From Diphasiastrum complanatum (Eukaryota; Streptophyta; Lycopodiopsida; Lycopodiales; Lycopodiaceae): a stretch of 64,000 nucleotides of DNA. The stretch is taken from positions 6,968,746 through 7,032,745 of the forward strand of contig CM055098.1 in assembly GCA_029204225.1 (NCBI GenBank), in the 5' to 3' direction. Below the pieces are notes generated by a model, which saw only the letters and a list, made by a program, of their open reading frames with translations, did not search any database and was not told where the DNA came from. Positions 27,941 through 40,440 of the stretch are shown here, one piece after another; positions within the stretch are counted from its first letter, which is position 1; each line of letters starts with the position of its first letter. The translations under genes were made by a program, and so were the position numbers.

Positions 27941-28429
27941 TTGCAGGCACATTCAAGGGTATTTGTGATCAATCATAATCTAGATTCTGAACAACATAAT
28001 CACCAACATAGATTTCTGAACAACATAATCATGGCCATTGTTACCATTAGAGGAAGTTTAAACACAAAAAGGGCCTTTGTCAAAATTCCTTTTTCATTTT
28101 TTATTTACTTCTTTTGTATATGTGGTCCAATAGTTTCTTGCCATAGTGGGCTTTAACGTAACGTTACTTCTTTGAGTCACATTTTGAGTCTACACTCAAA
28201 CTGGCATAACTTTTGATTTCCATATCAAAATGCAACGAAAATTGGTGCGTTGGAAAGCGATTGACGAGCACTTTTTAATGATATATTACATCTCATATTT
28301 TTAAGCTACTACTAAAAAGTTATAGCAATTCAAAGATATTGGTTGAAAATAGTGACAAAATGCAAATGGCACGAATTCATATGCGGCCCTTTTTGAACTC
28401 AAACTTCCTCTAATGCAAGAAGTTACCAT

Positions 28430-28625
28430 ATAGCTTGATTGGTAAGTGACAACATAATATGGCTAACTGCCAATTGCAATCGACCATACAACTATCTTTT
28501 ACTGTCATTTTGGAAAAGCCTAAACAACATTCAATGTTAGCATGAGCATCCAACAAACCATTAAGAATATCTTGAACAAGCTTTCCTTCCTTAATGCTCT
28601 CATCAATGAGAATGCTTCTATTATA
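28430..28625 (-). pseudogene. copia gag scrap
   Basis: The minus strand reads LIDESIKEGKLVQDILNGLL, closely matching the gag helix (CIDESMKEVELVQVILNGLL) of the element at 6322-7919. Only this piece is recognisable. Confidence 0.6.
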
Positions 28626-30539
28626 GATTTTTTTGTGATTGCAAGTGGCTTAAGAAAAAGAGGATGGGAGAGGAGACTATGGGAGGTGGAGAGCTACATC
28701 CCACAAGCCTATAGTTGCTATAGTTGTAGCCTATGGTATCTCTTCCATTTCATCTGTCACTTTCGTTTAATTCAAAGCTTAAAAATTCTATTCTATTTCA
28801 AAAGCCTAAGTTATAAGCTCCTTTGAAAGACTTGAGTTTTAACTCTAAGAAAGATTTTGTTAAAAGCTTTTAAGCTTTCAAACTTTGTAACTATAAGTTT
28901 GAAAATTATTTTTTTAAATAGAAGCTTTAATTTAACCTTTATGTTTAAGAAAAAATTTCTTTTAAATATGAAAAGTCTTCTTTAAGATATAATCATGTAG
29001 TTTTGCATCAAACTACATATGAACAAAACATCTAGAGAGGGGAGGGTACAGTTCCCTTCTCTCTGATCCTTCCAAAACAAACCAACAGAGCAAGCTACCT
29101 ACAGTCGCCTACTCATACCAGTCTAGAATTGCTCGATTCTCACCCCCCCCCCCCCCAAGTACACTTGTACGCAGTGCACAAGTGCCCGCAAAAAAAATTA
29201 AAGTTTTTTTTTTCTCAGTTCTTACAAAAAGATTTCAAGGGAATTTTGAAATTGTCAATTTTTTTTGTATTTTGGCTTCCAAAAAATCAAAAAACTGTGT
29301 TTATAGTTTGTTTTTCACAACTGTCAAAAAATAGAAGTTTGTTTATGGTCAAGTGTACTAAATCCAACATTCAGGTTTTTAAAACATTGTTTAACAACTT
29401 TAATGGCTACAAGAAAACCATAAAAACCATAAAAAAAAATGAGCCTCTTAGCATTCATTGTAAGGCCCAAAACCTATCCAGACGATGTTGGATCTCAACA
29501 GAACAAAAAGGAGAGTTGTTCATGACAATCCCCATCGTCGAACCCGGTCATTGTTAAGACACAATCCGGTGACGAACGCTATGTTATCGCCCATCCATAG
29601 AGGTACTGCCACCTCTCCACCGTGCATTGGAGCTATAGACCACCATCAAGCAAATCTCAGATCTCCGATATGACTTGGTGTCCCATACCACCATGCCTTA
29701 TCCTTGACCCTCACCTATTAAAATCATGAGGCCTAGATTAATGTCTTGATCTGACCACCAGTGGAAGACTGCATCCTTCTCCAAGAGAGAATGAATGACA
29801 AGCTCATGGAGATCAACTTCTATATACATAGTTCAGGTGGGGGCATCTCTGACCATAAGGCTCACGCATGACCAACGACATGCATCAGTTTTGCACATAT
29901 AGATGCATATCCATAACAAAGGGGTCACCTCGTGCCATTGACATAATAGGACATGGACACGTGGCACCCAAAAGACCAATAGCTCCAAACTAGCGTTCTG
30001 TCCCATAAATGAGACCGTCACCCCACATAACGTTTCACATGCCCTCATGGGTACGTAACACATGCCATCTCAACCATTGCTCCATTCATATATACATCCA
30101 TCCTACACATGCAAACTAAGGATGGATACCTTATAGAAGCTATCCAAGATCCAATCATTAGAGTCACTGCCCACACCTCCTGAACCAATTTTTAACGGTT
30201 GGAAATTTGTGAAAAAAAACAACTACACAGAATTGTGTAATTGCATCAAAAGTTTGATATGAATACAAATTATGGTGTTGTACAAATGATACAAAGTAAT
30301 GATTTTAGAGCTGAAGAAGGCAATCAAACCTAATGTTTCATCAAAAATCTGTTGTTCGGCTATTGTTATCAATGTTGGCCATTACACTAGTTGATCAAAA
30401 ATTCAAGGGCTTCCAACATGGAACATTAGTTACAAGATTTCTTTATCAAGCTTCCAACAAAGATTTGATCAATACAAGATGTTGGCAACGAGTGAACTCA
30501 AAAAGGGCCAAGAGATTATTCAATAGTACAACAAGCATC
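28626..30539. other. Intergenic, with a C14 run
   Basis: No gene supported. A run of 14 cytosines lies at 29143-29156. The surrounding open frames are short and show no family features. Confidence 0.4.
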
Positions 30540-30719
30540 CACCCAAGGCAATCCTTATATCCAAGTACCAACACACTCACTTTCCAACTGTCATAAATAG
30601 TTGATCAAGGGGGTGATGGTGGAATTGTGCACCCAAGGCAATCCTTATATCCAAGTACCAACACACTCACTTTCCAATTGTCATAAATAGTTGATCAAGG
30701 GGGTGATGGTGGAATTGTG
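30540..30719. repeat. 90-bp tandem duplication, nearly perfect
   Basis: cacccaaggcaatccttata through ggaattgtg is repeated head to tail; I see one difference (c to t). It lies about 440 bp upstream of the PRD3-like gene start. Confidence 0.9.
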
Positions 30720-31159
30720 CAAGATACAATGGATCAGGGGGTTGATACTAGTGCAACAACAGGTTCTGTTGCAACTTCATTCGTTCCACATCTGCATCAA
30801 GAACATTTCAAAATCCAATCACATCCTTATGAATCCTCAAGGGGTAGCTGAGTTTTTTGCTATTTACAACTTGCATATAGACGTAGATGCACATAAAGGA
30901 CCGACTTATTGCAATAAAGTCCTTAACAATGTGAGAAAGCTTTTTTCGAATGTACCCTTATAATTTAAGGCACTGACTTTAATATTGACTTTAAAAAAAA
31001 AATCCGACTTAGTATTTTTTTTTTATCTCTCGAACTTTATCACATAGGATTTCCTTGCTTGCAAGGGAATGCCAACAAAAGAGAAGAAGAAGAGCCAACA
31101 AAAGAGAAGAGAAGAGGAAGAGCGACGGGATATGGTATTTTATGTTCAGGTCTTGTAAC

Positions 31160-34100
31160 ATGAGAAGGCTAAGGATGAATAAGCCTTCTCCTCACGAGCT
31201 CGCATCTCTCTCGCTCTTTCCTTCACTCAACAAATCAAACATGAGGTTTGCAATCATTTTTGCTATTATCAGAAGCATTTGTTGGTTTTTCACTATGTAC
31301 ATGAAGTAAGTCGGCTATGTCTTATAAGCATCCCTCTTTAATCCAACCACCCTGTTCGTTCGTTTTAGTTTGGCTCCTTGCTCCACAAAATAATGTGATT
31401 CGATCTAACAGTTATTATTTCATAATAAGCTCTGGCCTCCAAATTGTTGCACAAAATGAGGAGGATATAGAGAAAAAAAAAAATCTCTATTGCATTTGGC
31501 TACATAACAATGCAGATGTTGCTGTGCTAATGCTGATGCTAGAAAGCTTTTCTTCAATCGAATCCTCAGATGTTTGTTTGTTCTAGTTTAGTTTCTTGCA
31601 TAAGGTAATATAATTTTATTTAACCTTTAGTATTTCATCATAAGCTCTTGGTGCGTTTGGGAACTCGACAATGCACATGCTGCTGATGCTGATGTTACAA
31701 AGATTTTCAGGGAGCCTTCAAGAATAGAACCTAAATGGAATCAGCAGCATCTAGGGGCTTCAACAGCTGGGAGCGACCTGCCATCCAGATCATCCTTCTT
31801 ATATTCAAGCCCCCAAAGCCAGAAGTCCTGCTACTCTCAGGGGTTATCGCAGTCGCAAACCACCGAGCAATTCTCCCAGAATTCACAAGAAGATTTTGGG
31901 ACTACTATTGTCGATCAAGTCGGTCATTCCTTTGAACAGTGCTCCATTTTGCCCCGTCGTTATTTATCCTACCACGACTAATAAATCTTATTATCAGCTA
32001 ATGCTTGTTTGTATCATGCATTGTCACAATGGAATGAGTATCCAAAGTATAAGTGTAATTGAATCTTTTGGTTCAGAAAAATTAAGCCCGAGCTCTGTAT
32101 ACAACGTCCTGCTAGTGAAACCTACGAATGGTGTCTTTGCTATCAGAGATATATTCTTAGAGGAAGGGAGTTGGCTTTGAAACGGCCTTCCCCCCAACTA
32201 CCTCCGTGTGGTAAGCGGTCATCTCTCAATGAAACTTCAAAGTTGTCAATAGCATCGTCTTCCACTGCTCACGATCTGATTCAGAGGATCAAAAGTAACA
32301 CCTGGCCAGACCACAAGTGTAAGTTCCTATCGGTACACAAATTTTTATTGTAAAGTATATTTAACCTTTCTTTTTTTATAGAATTTATATTCACGAGCCT
32401 GGTCAAAATCACAGGCCACTTGTCAGAAGAAGTCGAAAAGAGGATGGATGTAATGGAAAGATTGATGACTGACATTTGCCAGTTACTTGAAAATATGGAA
32501 AAGGATCTTACCCACTCAAAAGCTTCTGCAAATGATACGTTCTCTGAAGGTCTGAGCGTTCGTCTCACTTGAAATCCTTGTTTTCGGTGATGATAATTTC
32601 TAGATCTTCAGTAATGACAATGCAATCGCAGACACTCACTGCCTCAGATGTAGAGAAACAAAATTTGATAGCTCATTATGGAAAAAGAAATAGGAGTTGG
32701 CTCGTGAATATGTTATATCGTATTTGAATTCAGTTTCTAAGGCCTAATAAAATGTCAGCTACTACAACATGAATGGATTGAATCAGCACATTCTCGAAAA
32801 TATTCTCTGACGAACATTGAGAATCATCACCTGTACAGTTGAAGCAAGTAGAGAAAAAGTAATTCGTCAGCAAGACGCCCTACAGTCGCAGGTATTTGCA
32901 CGGTTGTACCTTATGATCTTATATAGCAAATTTATACAAGCGCCATCTACAGTAACTGTTCTCAACAAAGCTTCCAGATAATCTAGTATTGACATCTGAG
33001 AGCCGCCGTAGAAGACTGTTAGATGTGAATCCATGTGGTTATCAATCAGCAAATGATATCTTTTACTTATATGAAGTTGAGAGAGCAAGAAGAAATCACG
33101 AAACGCCTCTTTGAGATGGTAACTACTATTCCGGAAAAAATTTGTGAGGAAATGGTAAAATCAAGGATGCAAGAACTGGAGAATACAATGAAAGAGATCC
33201 CGCAAGTCATTGTGGCAAAGCTTGCATTCTTGAAATTAGAACTTGTCTCTGCTATCCAGACCCAGTTACAGGTGAATGGAAGAGACGTTTCACTTTTCTT
33301 TCAGTATTCATTCAAGGATAAACCCGGATGTTATTTTTTAGTGTTTACACGGAACCTAATTTTTCATCTGCTGTATTAACATGAGCTCAATAACGTAATT
33401 GTAGTTACAAGCCCCAAATCTCATTTAGATGTCTGATGCACAAGTTGCAGAAATTTAGTGAATTAGAGAGCAAACGACAAGCATGGATTACTGAAACAAG
33501 CCACTTAAATATGAATGGCGATATATCTGGAAAGCCGGCTATCGTCAGAGAAAACTCTCAACCAAGAGAGCTGGTACAGTGCTTGTATTTGTATTTGAAG
33601 AAGATTTTCATAAATTCAACTGAGCAATGTAATTATTTCCAGCTCTTTCTGAAATATCGTATCCTGATATCACTCATTCACAAACAGAACTTAACAGTGA
33701 AGCTTTAAGAAAGATTATGTATCCTGAAGGTTTTTACGCAAAAGATGTTTCCTTATTTTGTCTGTCGACACGCAGGTCTCACTTCAATCATCCGACGGGA
33801 CCTTTTGCTCCATGTGAAAATCTTCAGCTAGTAATAATTAGATCAATTTTCCAAATAAATCCTTGTTAACAATGCCCAGACCATTATTCTTCCTAGCTGC
33901 TTGCATCAATAGAGTGAATTTAGCTTCTCGGAATATGACGCAATCCTTCAACTAGCCTTCTCGAAAAGCCGTGAATCTGAATCAAGTACATTATGCACCA
34001 GGGGAAGAAGGCACCAGGACTACCAGCATCTAGCAACACGTCATCCTGAGAAAAAGATTCTTACAGAGACCATGAATTTAGAAGCTTTCACTCACGTTGA

Positions 34101-35016
34101 TTTACAGTCTACCCTGGGGCCAGGTAACCTTAATCATACGTGCACTACTCCCCTTGCTTCGGGGAAAATATTAAGGGACAACGAGGGCTGGATAGAAAGG
34201 ACTAGTAAACGTTCCTGCAGTGTCGGTGAACCTTCAAACTGGGAAGGAATTAAATGCGAAAATTCTGCTGTTCAGAGGTCAAAACTCGTGATGATGGAGA
34301 AGTTTCAGGTCTTGCAATACAAGCCTTCAGATCTCTCATTTCCATTTTATGTGAATTTTGTTGTCTGGATTGACATTCACGCTTATTAATCATGGCAAGC
34401 TTTGGGGATTTCTCATACTTCCACCTGCAACATCTTCAGACAGAAACTGCACGTTCAAATTCTCAAGCGGTGAATGCAGACATGGACGAGGATTATTCGC
34501 TAGGTTTTCTTAACACAGGCATGAATCCTTCGAAGTAGATTCTTATTGCTCGTTGATTCAATGAAAACATGGACAAAGGTCATAATTTACTAAACTTACT
34601 GCATGCATGACAAATATCCTCCCGCAGCAGATTCTTACGATCTCCATACTACGAAATAGAATCGGGACACATTTGTATGCCCGTAGTATATTGCAAGGTT
34701 AACGTCTATGTAGACTTGCAATTTTCTTTTCCTTTCCGCAAATTCAGCCGGAAAGGTTTGCTACTTGTCACAGATTATCAGAAGCTACGCTTTGTTTCAG
34801 GGGAGTCGGGACTAGCATCCTTCAGTCTTCTCTTGAACTTGTCAAGCATCTCTTCTGGAATCTGGATATAGCTTAGTAACTTCCCACTAATCTGTTCCAG
34901 GAAACAAAACGAATGGAGTAACAACCCAACCTACAAGCCATATTGACTGCAATATCGAGGACGAGAAAGAAAATCGAAAAATAAAAGAAAAATTGCTAAA
35001 AGCACGAAGGAGGTGA
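31160..35016 (+). CDS. PRD3: PRD3/PAIR1-like meiotic recombination initiation protein (multi-exon)
   Basis: Exons with consistent phase and mostly GT-AG borders: 31160-31245, 31711-31918, 32147-32318, 32415-32549, 32839-32891, 33077-33271, 33451-33573, 33913-34308, 34440-34503, 34901-35016. They total 1548 bases, 515 codons plus stop. The N-terminus MRRLRMNKPS with ASLSLFPS, then a Ser/Gln-rich part, DQRYILRGRE, KRPSPQLPP, and DHKC-HLSEEVEKRM followed by coiled-coil helices match the layout I remember for rice PAIR1 (492 aa) and Arabidopsis PRD3. The end is a basic KARRR. These proteins are needed for meiotic double-strand breaks and homolog pairing. Exons 1-7 are firm; 34503 has an alternative end at 34518, and 33643-33728 may be a further exon. 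Expression cannot be judged. Confidence 0.75.
31357..31720 (+). repeat. Degenerate duplication around the exon 2 acceptor
   Basis: gttttagtttggctccttg through the tatttcataataagctc and gctgatgctagaaag words (31357-31540) reappear as gttctagtttagtttcttg and following words at 31583-31720. The second copy includes the exon 2 splice acceptor; the first looks like a dead copy in intron 1. Confidence 0.5.
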
Positions 35017-35312
35017 GCTTTTAGTGCATTTAGATTTTGACTAGTTGATCATAACCAGAAAAGCAGCATTATTGACAAATGTTATCCTAAGTGGTTGCTA
35101 ATAACCAAAACTAAGAACCTGATTGGATGAGTTACTGTATTGATTCTGCCGAATGTTAATTCAGCCTCAGTTTGCCATCCCTACCAGCTGCAATGCAATG
35201 ACCGACTTGATATATGGCATATGCTAACCATCAAAATTCCGTATAATAGGTCGTACAAGTCCAGCAGAAAAAATCGTTAAGCACCTCCACGTATTTCCAG
35301 GTGAATGTTCTT

Positions 35313-35500
35313 TGTTGTTTAGGAAAAGCAAGCTAATTCATAGGAATGCTTGGGTGACCTTGATTGTCTTTGCATAATATTGTAAGCAAAAGAGTTCACT
35401 GGAGTGCCTGCTGACCAGCGGGTTATTGCCATGTTCATTGCAGACTATTTGTGTTTAGGAAAAGCAAGCTAATTCATAGGAATGCTTGGGTGTAAGGAGT
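35313..35500. repeat. Spaced direct repeat of about 45 bp
   Basis: tttaggaaaagcaagctaat and the following 24 bases occur at about 35318 and again at about 35454, just downstream of the PRD3-like gene. Confidence 0.8.
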
Positions 35501-36369
35501 TAACAGTCTACTCAGGTGATGCTTGACTCGACCAGTATTTTGCTTAGCTTTTTCTTTCTTTTCATTAATGTAATGTTTTGGGTTGATCAGAAATTAATAC
35601 TTGCTTTTGACAGCATATGTTTGACAAATTCCGTTGAGGTGTTCATATTGCTACTCAGGTTCTCAGGAACATACCAATGGCCCATAGCATGCAGGCCAGT
35701 TTGCAACCATTCAATGTTCTAGCTTTCAACAAAAAATTTCTCGTGAATAGTTTATTTTGTGGAGCACTTCTTGGGCAAGCCAGCCTCAATTAAGAATCAG
35801 GCATAAAAGGAAAAAATTAGAGGCTGGCAGATCACTCGATATATCAAGCATTTATTGCTGACTGTAGCAATTTACTGTAAGAGATGATTGGATAGATGTT
35901 TGATAGAAAAACTACATAATCCATGTTTATGTTAAAACTTTTCAGCGACAAACTATTGGTTCAGTGGATGTCCACGTAATTGTCCAGAATTTCCAACACA
36001 CCGTTTATGTCATCAGTTGGCAACATAGCAGTTATACTAGTTTTGAGAGACCTTGTATGGTGCACGGTGGCTGCTCATTGTTAAGATCTTTTAATTATTA
36101 ACAACTTGGTCAATCTCCTTGGAAAGAAGCCCAATCAATAAGCATGATAATTTTTTAAAATGTCATAACCATATGATTTGAGATGTGAATAGCCATAGGA
36201 GGATGAATGCTGCTATAGGATTGCCATGCCAATATATGTCTTTAGCTATTGAGGCTGGAAAGCCATAGTAGGCCTAGATTGAGGCTTGATCCTCTGTGAA
36301 TGCTGCTTGTCATCTCATCGTTGAAAATTGGCATTGGACGGCTCAGACTAGATTACGCACAGGCATTTC
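35501..36369. other. Intergenic, nothing recognised
   Basis: AT-rich sequence between the PRD3-like gene and a GC-rich patch; no gene supported. Confidence 0.4.
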
Positions 36370-36560
36370 TGGGTTGTACGCCCCCCGCCCCGGCTCCCGG
36401 CTCCCGGCTGCCCCGACTCCTCGCTCTGCCCCAGTCACCGTCTCCCAGCTCCTGGCCCAACTCCTCGCTCTGCCTCGGCCACAGTCTCCCGGCTCTTGGC
36501 TCCTGAGCACCAGCTCCCAAACTCCTCCCAACTCCTGCTCCTGGAGCGCCACGTGGCAGC
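36370..36560. repeat. GC-rich patch with 44-bp tandem repeats
   Basis: A strongly C-rich, CpG-containing stretch built from ggctcccgg and ctcctcgctctgcc. Two units start at 36416 and 36460 (44-bp period). The three overlapping open frames through it are low-complexity. Base composition is unlike everything else in the window. Confidence 0.75.
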
Positions 36561-36709
36561 CTAGAATATATACCATAAGCAATCCAAGGAGTTAACTAGC
36601 CTTATATCTCACGTGCGGCTTTCCAGGTGAGCTCGATGCCTGGGAAAAAATGCCGCATGTAAGTGCTGAGTCGCCGACGTCGGTAGCCAGCCTCTCTCAG
36701 ATCCAAGTG

Positions 36710-37260
36710 TTATGCATACACGGGGGATGGGCCATGTGCATGTGCATACAGCCCCGTATAGGCATAAATGCATATGTAGTAATGTATTCTGAGGCACATT
36801 AGACTGTTGCCTTCTTCAAAAGAGAACGAACTTATGGAGTTGTGCTCCATATCTTGGTGTTTAACATTGGTAGACATTTTGGATAAAATATACACCTCAT
36901 TGCCATTGGAAGATAAAAACTTTATAATAATATGTTGATATTCTTTTGTACAAAAGAATCCCATTTGTTTATGCCACCGGGGGTGGGCCATGTGCATTCA
37001 GCCCCGTGCCCATAGGCATAAATGCATGTGGTAATGTATTCTAAGGCACATTAGACTATTGCCTTTGTCAAAAGAGAACTAACTTATCGAGTTGTGTTCC
37101 ATATCTTGGTGTTTAACATTGGTAGCTATATTGGATAAAATATACACCTCACCGAATGACTTGATTACCATTTGATTATCCTTTTAAGGTTCATTGCCAT
37201 TGGAAGATAAAAACTTTATAATAGCATGTTGATATTCTTTTGTACAAAGAATCCCGTTTG

Positions 37261-37262
<2 letters not shown>
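36710..37262. repeat. Tandem duplication of 260-293 bp
   Basis: Unit 1 (36710-36969) and unit 2 (36970-37262) share tatgc, gggccatgtgc, ggcataaatgcat, taatgtattct, ggcacattagact and the rest with about 90% identity. Unit 2 has roughly 40 extra bases (cgaatgacttgattacc onward). An (AT)n tract follows at 37263-37297. Confidence 0.85.
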
Positions 37263-37297
<35 letters not shown>

Positions 37298-37679
37298 TAG
37301 TTGCTTGTGTCCGTCGATGATGGGTAATGGGCACTTACTCATTTAAGTGTTTATATATTTTTGGAGGCTGTGTTTTTTTACTATTATTTTAAAACCTATT
37401 TAACTTTTCCTTTTGCAAATGGGTGACAGTTTTTGCCGGCAAAAGCGTGACATTTTTTAAGGCACCTCACACATTCTCTCTAAAATAGTTCTATACTATA
37501 TTATATAGATATATATATATATACATAGATAGAGACAGAGAGAGGTTTTTGGTGGACCATCACTAAAATGGCAGCCACTTTTAGCATATAGAATAAAAAT
37601 TTGTTTCCCTACCATAAGATATTTGCATGGTGGACATTATTGCATTAATTCGGAACCTGAGTCATGAGTCCCTTTTTTT

Positions 37680-37716
<37 letters not shown>

Positions 37717-38134
37717 ATATGTCTGAATGTTTTAGGTATTGCACTAAACATACTTTCCCACACATATGCAACCATGTTTTCACTCTAGTTTTGGAACCAA
37801 ACATGCGTATGGAAAATTTTCTAGGGTTTAAAAACCTAATGCATATCTCGAACGTTATTTATTTTAAGCAGTTAAGTTATAAAAGCATTGAACCTTTTCG
37901 TTTTCTACACAAGCAAGTTAAACGTGAACTAGAGTTTTGAAACGTATTACATCTTTTTGTGTAATTTGACAATAATAATAAGTTTGTGTTCAACTTTTTG
38001 AAGTCATTAGAAAAACATAGCTAATTTTGTTTTTGTTTTCAGTTTGGTATAGATAAGTTGGGATTTGTCATGTCTGAAAAGCATGGATATGCTCAGACTT
38101 CTTGGCATGTGTGTGAGAATGGTTGAGTACCAGT
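37298..38134. other. Intergenic with G28 homopolymer
   Basis: A run of about 28 guanines at 37685-37712 follows a T run at 37670-37683. No gene supported. Short TA-rich repeats lie near 37500-37535. Confidence 0.6.
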
Positions 38135-38970
38135 TGTCAGAAATGGTGAACTCCTACAACTTTGTCGCAACACGAACAAGACACGAAGGTCGAACAATTC
38201 GCGACAGTGAAGATGACCTTGACTCGAAGCACGAACGAGAACAATTCGCGACAGTCAATGTGTCTTTAACTCAAAGCATGAATGATTCGTGAATCAATAG
38301 CGAATCACAAACACACCTCCAGGACCGCAAAGCCGAAAAAGGGACGCGAAACGAAAACTACGAAAAGAACGAAAGCAAACGGGAGATTACGAAACAGACG
38401 AAGGAAAATCTTTCGCACTGCCAACTGGCTGCTCAACAGGCTTGACGCCCAGCTGAAACGAGTAGCAACGACACAGACTAACTAACTAGTTGATTAGCGT
38501 TAACTAGTGATGTGATTCTATGTTTAGCTATCTTGTAAACTCCACATAGTGGAGGTATAAACGATCCTCTCTTGATCATAATAAAGTAATGATTACAGAA
38601 ATCTGTAAGAGACAGAGAGAGACGTAGCGAATAGAGTAAGAAAGAAAAGAAACCATAGCTGTGCATGAAAGTCTGCCCACGAGCAGAACACAACGAAAGA
38701 GTAGAATGTCATTCCGCCAACGAGCGTGACACTGAGGAATTCACTCTAAGCTAAAACTGATAATTCAGTCACTCTATTTTCGTGCATCTTGTCTTGTGTT
38801 GTAGATCATGATTGCTAGCATAGAATATGTTCTGTGATGCGTAGTCGAGTGTCTGGGATCCTGTAAGGACTTCCGCACAAAAGAAAATTAAAAGACAGAA
38901 AATTGTTCGCGATAAAGAAGACGAAGTGAGGACGAACACGAATCAGTCCCATGCACGCACTCCCGCGATA
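38135..38970 (+). repeat. 5' LTR of a plus-strand copia element
   Basis: It starts TGTCAGAAATGGTGAACTCC and ends directly before a primer site, TTGTATCAGAGC (38971-38982), one change from the iMet consensus. A TATA box (ggtataaac) lies at about 38553-38561. Direct repeats built on gaacaattcgcgacagt lie near 38190-38260. A partial second copy of the LTR start is at 41010. Confidence 0.7.
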
Positions 38971-38982
38971 TTGTATCAGAGC
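38971..38982 (+). other. Primer-binding site, tRNA-iMet type (one change)
   Basis: TTGTATCAGAGC directly after the LTR end. Confidence 0.65.
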
Positions 38983-39035
38983 GATCAGGTTGTCACTACT
39001 GATATCCCAGCAGTGATTCTTCCAGACAACATAAT

Positions 39036-40440
39036 ATGGCTACGACAATCCAGACCAAAGTAGCAATCAGTCTCGATGGTGCAAATTACAGAATCTAGAA
39101 ACTCAAAATCAAAACACTCCTGAAGGGCGAAGGCATCTGGTCGGTGACCGAGCTCTCAGAGGTGCAGCCTCCAGAAGGAGACCCGAAGAGTGCTGAATGG
39201 ATCAGAAAGGATGAGTGCGCAATGGCAATCATCGTTTTGTCCATAAATGAAGATCTACTCATGCAAATTGAAGACTGCCAAAGCAGCCATGCAGCATGGG
39301 AAAGATTAAAGCAGAAGTATGAAGTGAGGACTGCAGCTTCAGTCATGCACCTTCACAATCAACTGCAATCAATACGGTGGGATGGCAACCAGTTGGATCA
39401 ACACGTTGAGAAGATCAGAACGATCTTCGCTCAACTCGCTGCATCAGGATAGGAGCACCAGGTCCCAGCACCACAGTAGCTGATGTACTTCATGAAATCT
39501 CTACCGACGTCCTATCAGCCGCTGAGAATGCTCATACTGAGTCTACCAGATATGACATTCGACAAAGCAGTCAGTCTTGTTGCTGATGAGAGATTGATGA
39601 GAGACGAAGGAGAGGGAAGCAGTGATCAAGAGAAGGCTCTCTTCACGAAAGGCAAGAAGAAGAACAAAAATAAGCCAAAATTCGAGAAGACGAAGTCCTC
39701 AAATCAACAATCTTCTTCTTGCGATCACTGCCACAAACCAGGCCATACAGCCAACAAATGCTGGTTCAATCTAGCAATACCTTGCATGCACTGCAAGAAG
39801 AAAGGGCATTCTGTATACGACTGCAGATTCAACCCAAAAAGGAAAAACAAAGCTAAAAAAGCAAACGTTGCAGAATCTTCCAAAGATGCAGAAAGAGGAG
39901 ACGAAGCTTTCACGATACTCGACGAAGCTTCGACAAGCTACTTCGAACATGACTACGATGTGGTCATCAATTGAGGAGCAAAGTCTCACATAACTTACAA
40001 CAAGAAGATCTCGATCAACTTTCGTGAACTCAAAAACAACAGAGCGGTGATTCAAGGCGATGGAAGCAGACACGATGTCAAAGGCATCGGCTCTACAGCT
40101 ACGAACACTGTCAGGCCAAGCAGAGCTGCCAGGAGCACTCTATGTGCCCTCACTTAGAAAAGATCTGCTATCTGTCTCCAAGATGGCAGATCTAGGCATT
40201 CGAGTTTTGTTCGACGGCAACACTTGTCATATGATTGAGAAGACAACAAACAAGTTGTTGACGATCGGATGCAGAGAAGGAAACCTCTACCAGGCCAAAA
40301 TAATCAGCAACTCTGATAGCATATTAAATGCTTCAAAAAACGAAGATCAGCTCTGGCATAGGAGATTTTATCATCTGGACATGCGGAGCCTGTACAACAT
40401 GAGCACCATTTCTCATCGTTGCTCCTCATGTATCAAGATT
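39036..40440 (+). pseudogene. copia gag, protease and integrase-entry region, decayed
   Basis: From ATG at 39036 gag runs with stops after ANYRI (near 39097), after AQLAASG (near 39450) and near 39479. It has two adjacent zinc knuckles, CDHCHKPGHTANKC and CMHCKKKGHSVYDC (about 39719-39835). The protease site is destroyed at about 39966-39980, where the Asp-Ser pair reads Asn-stop. The integrase entry domain (LWHRRFYHLDMRSLYNMS) is present at about 40350-40410. Homology stops at 40440, where an inverted gag piece begins. Confidence 0.85.

Noticed and set aside
29129-29557. 142-codon plus-strand ORF beginning near the C14 run
   Set aside because: Lys/Phe-rich AT-driven composition and no domain; begins in a homopolymer.
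36296-36595. Pro/Ser-rich 99-aa protein in the GC-rich patch
   Set aside because: Low-complexity translation of C-rich repeats; overlapping frames are equally open.
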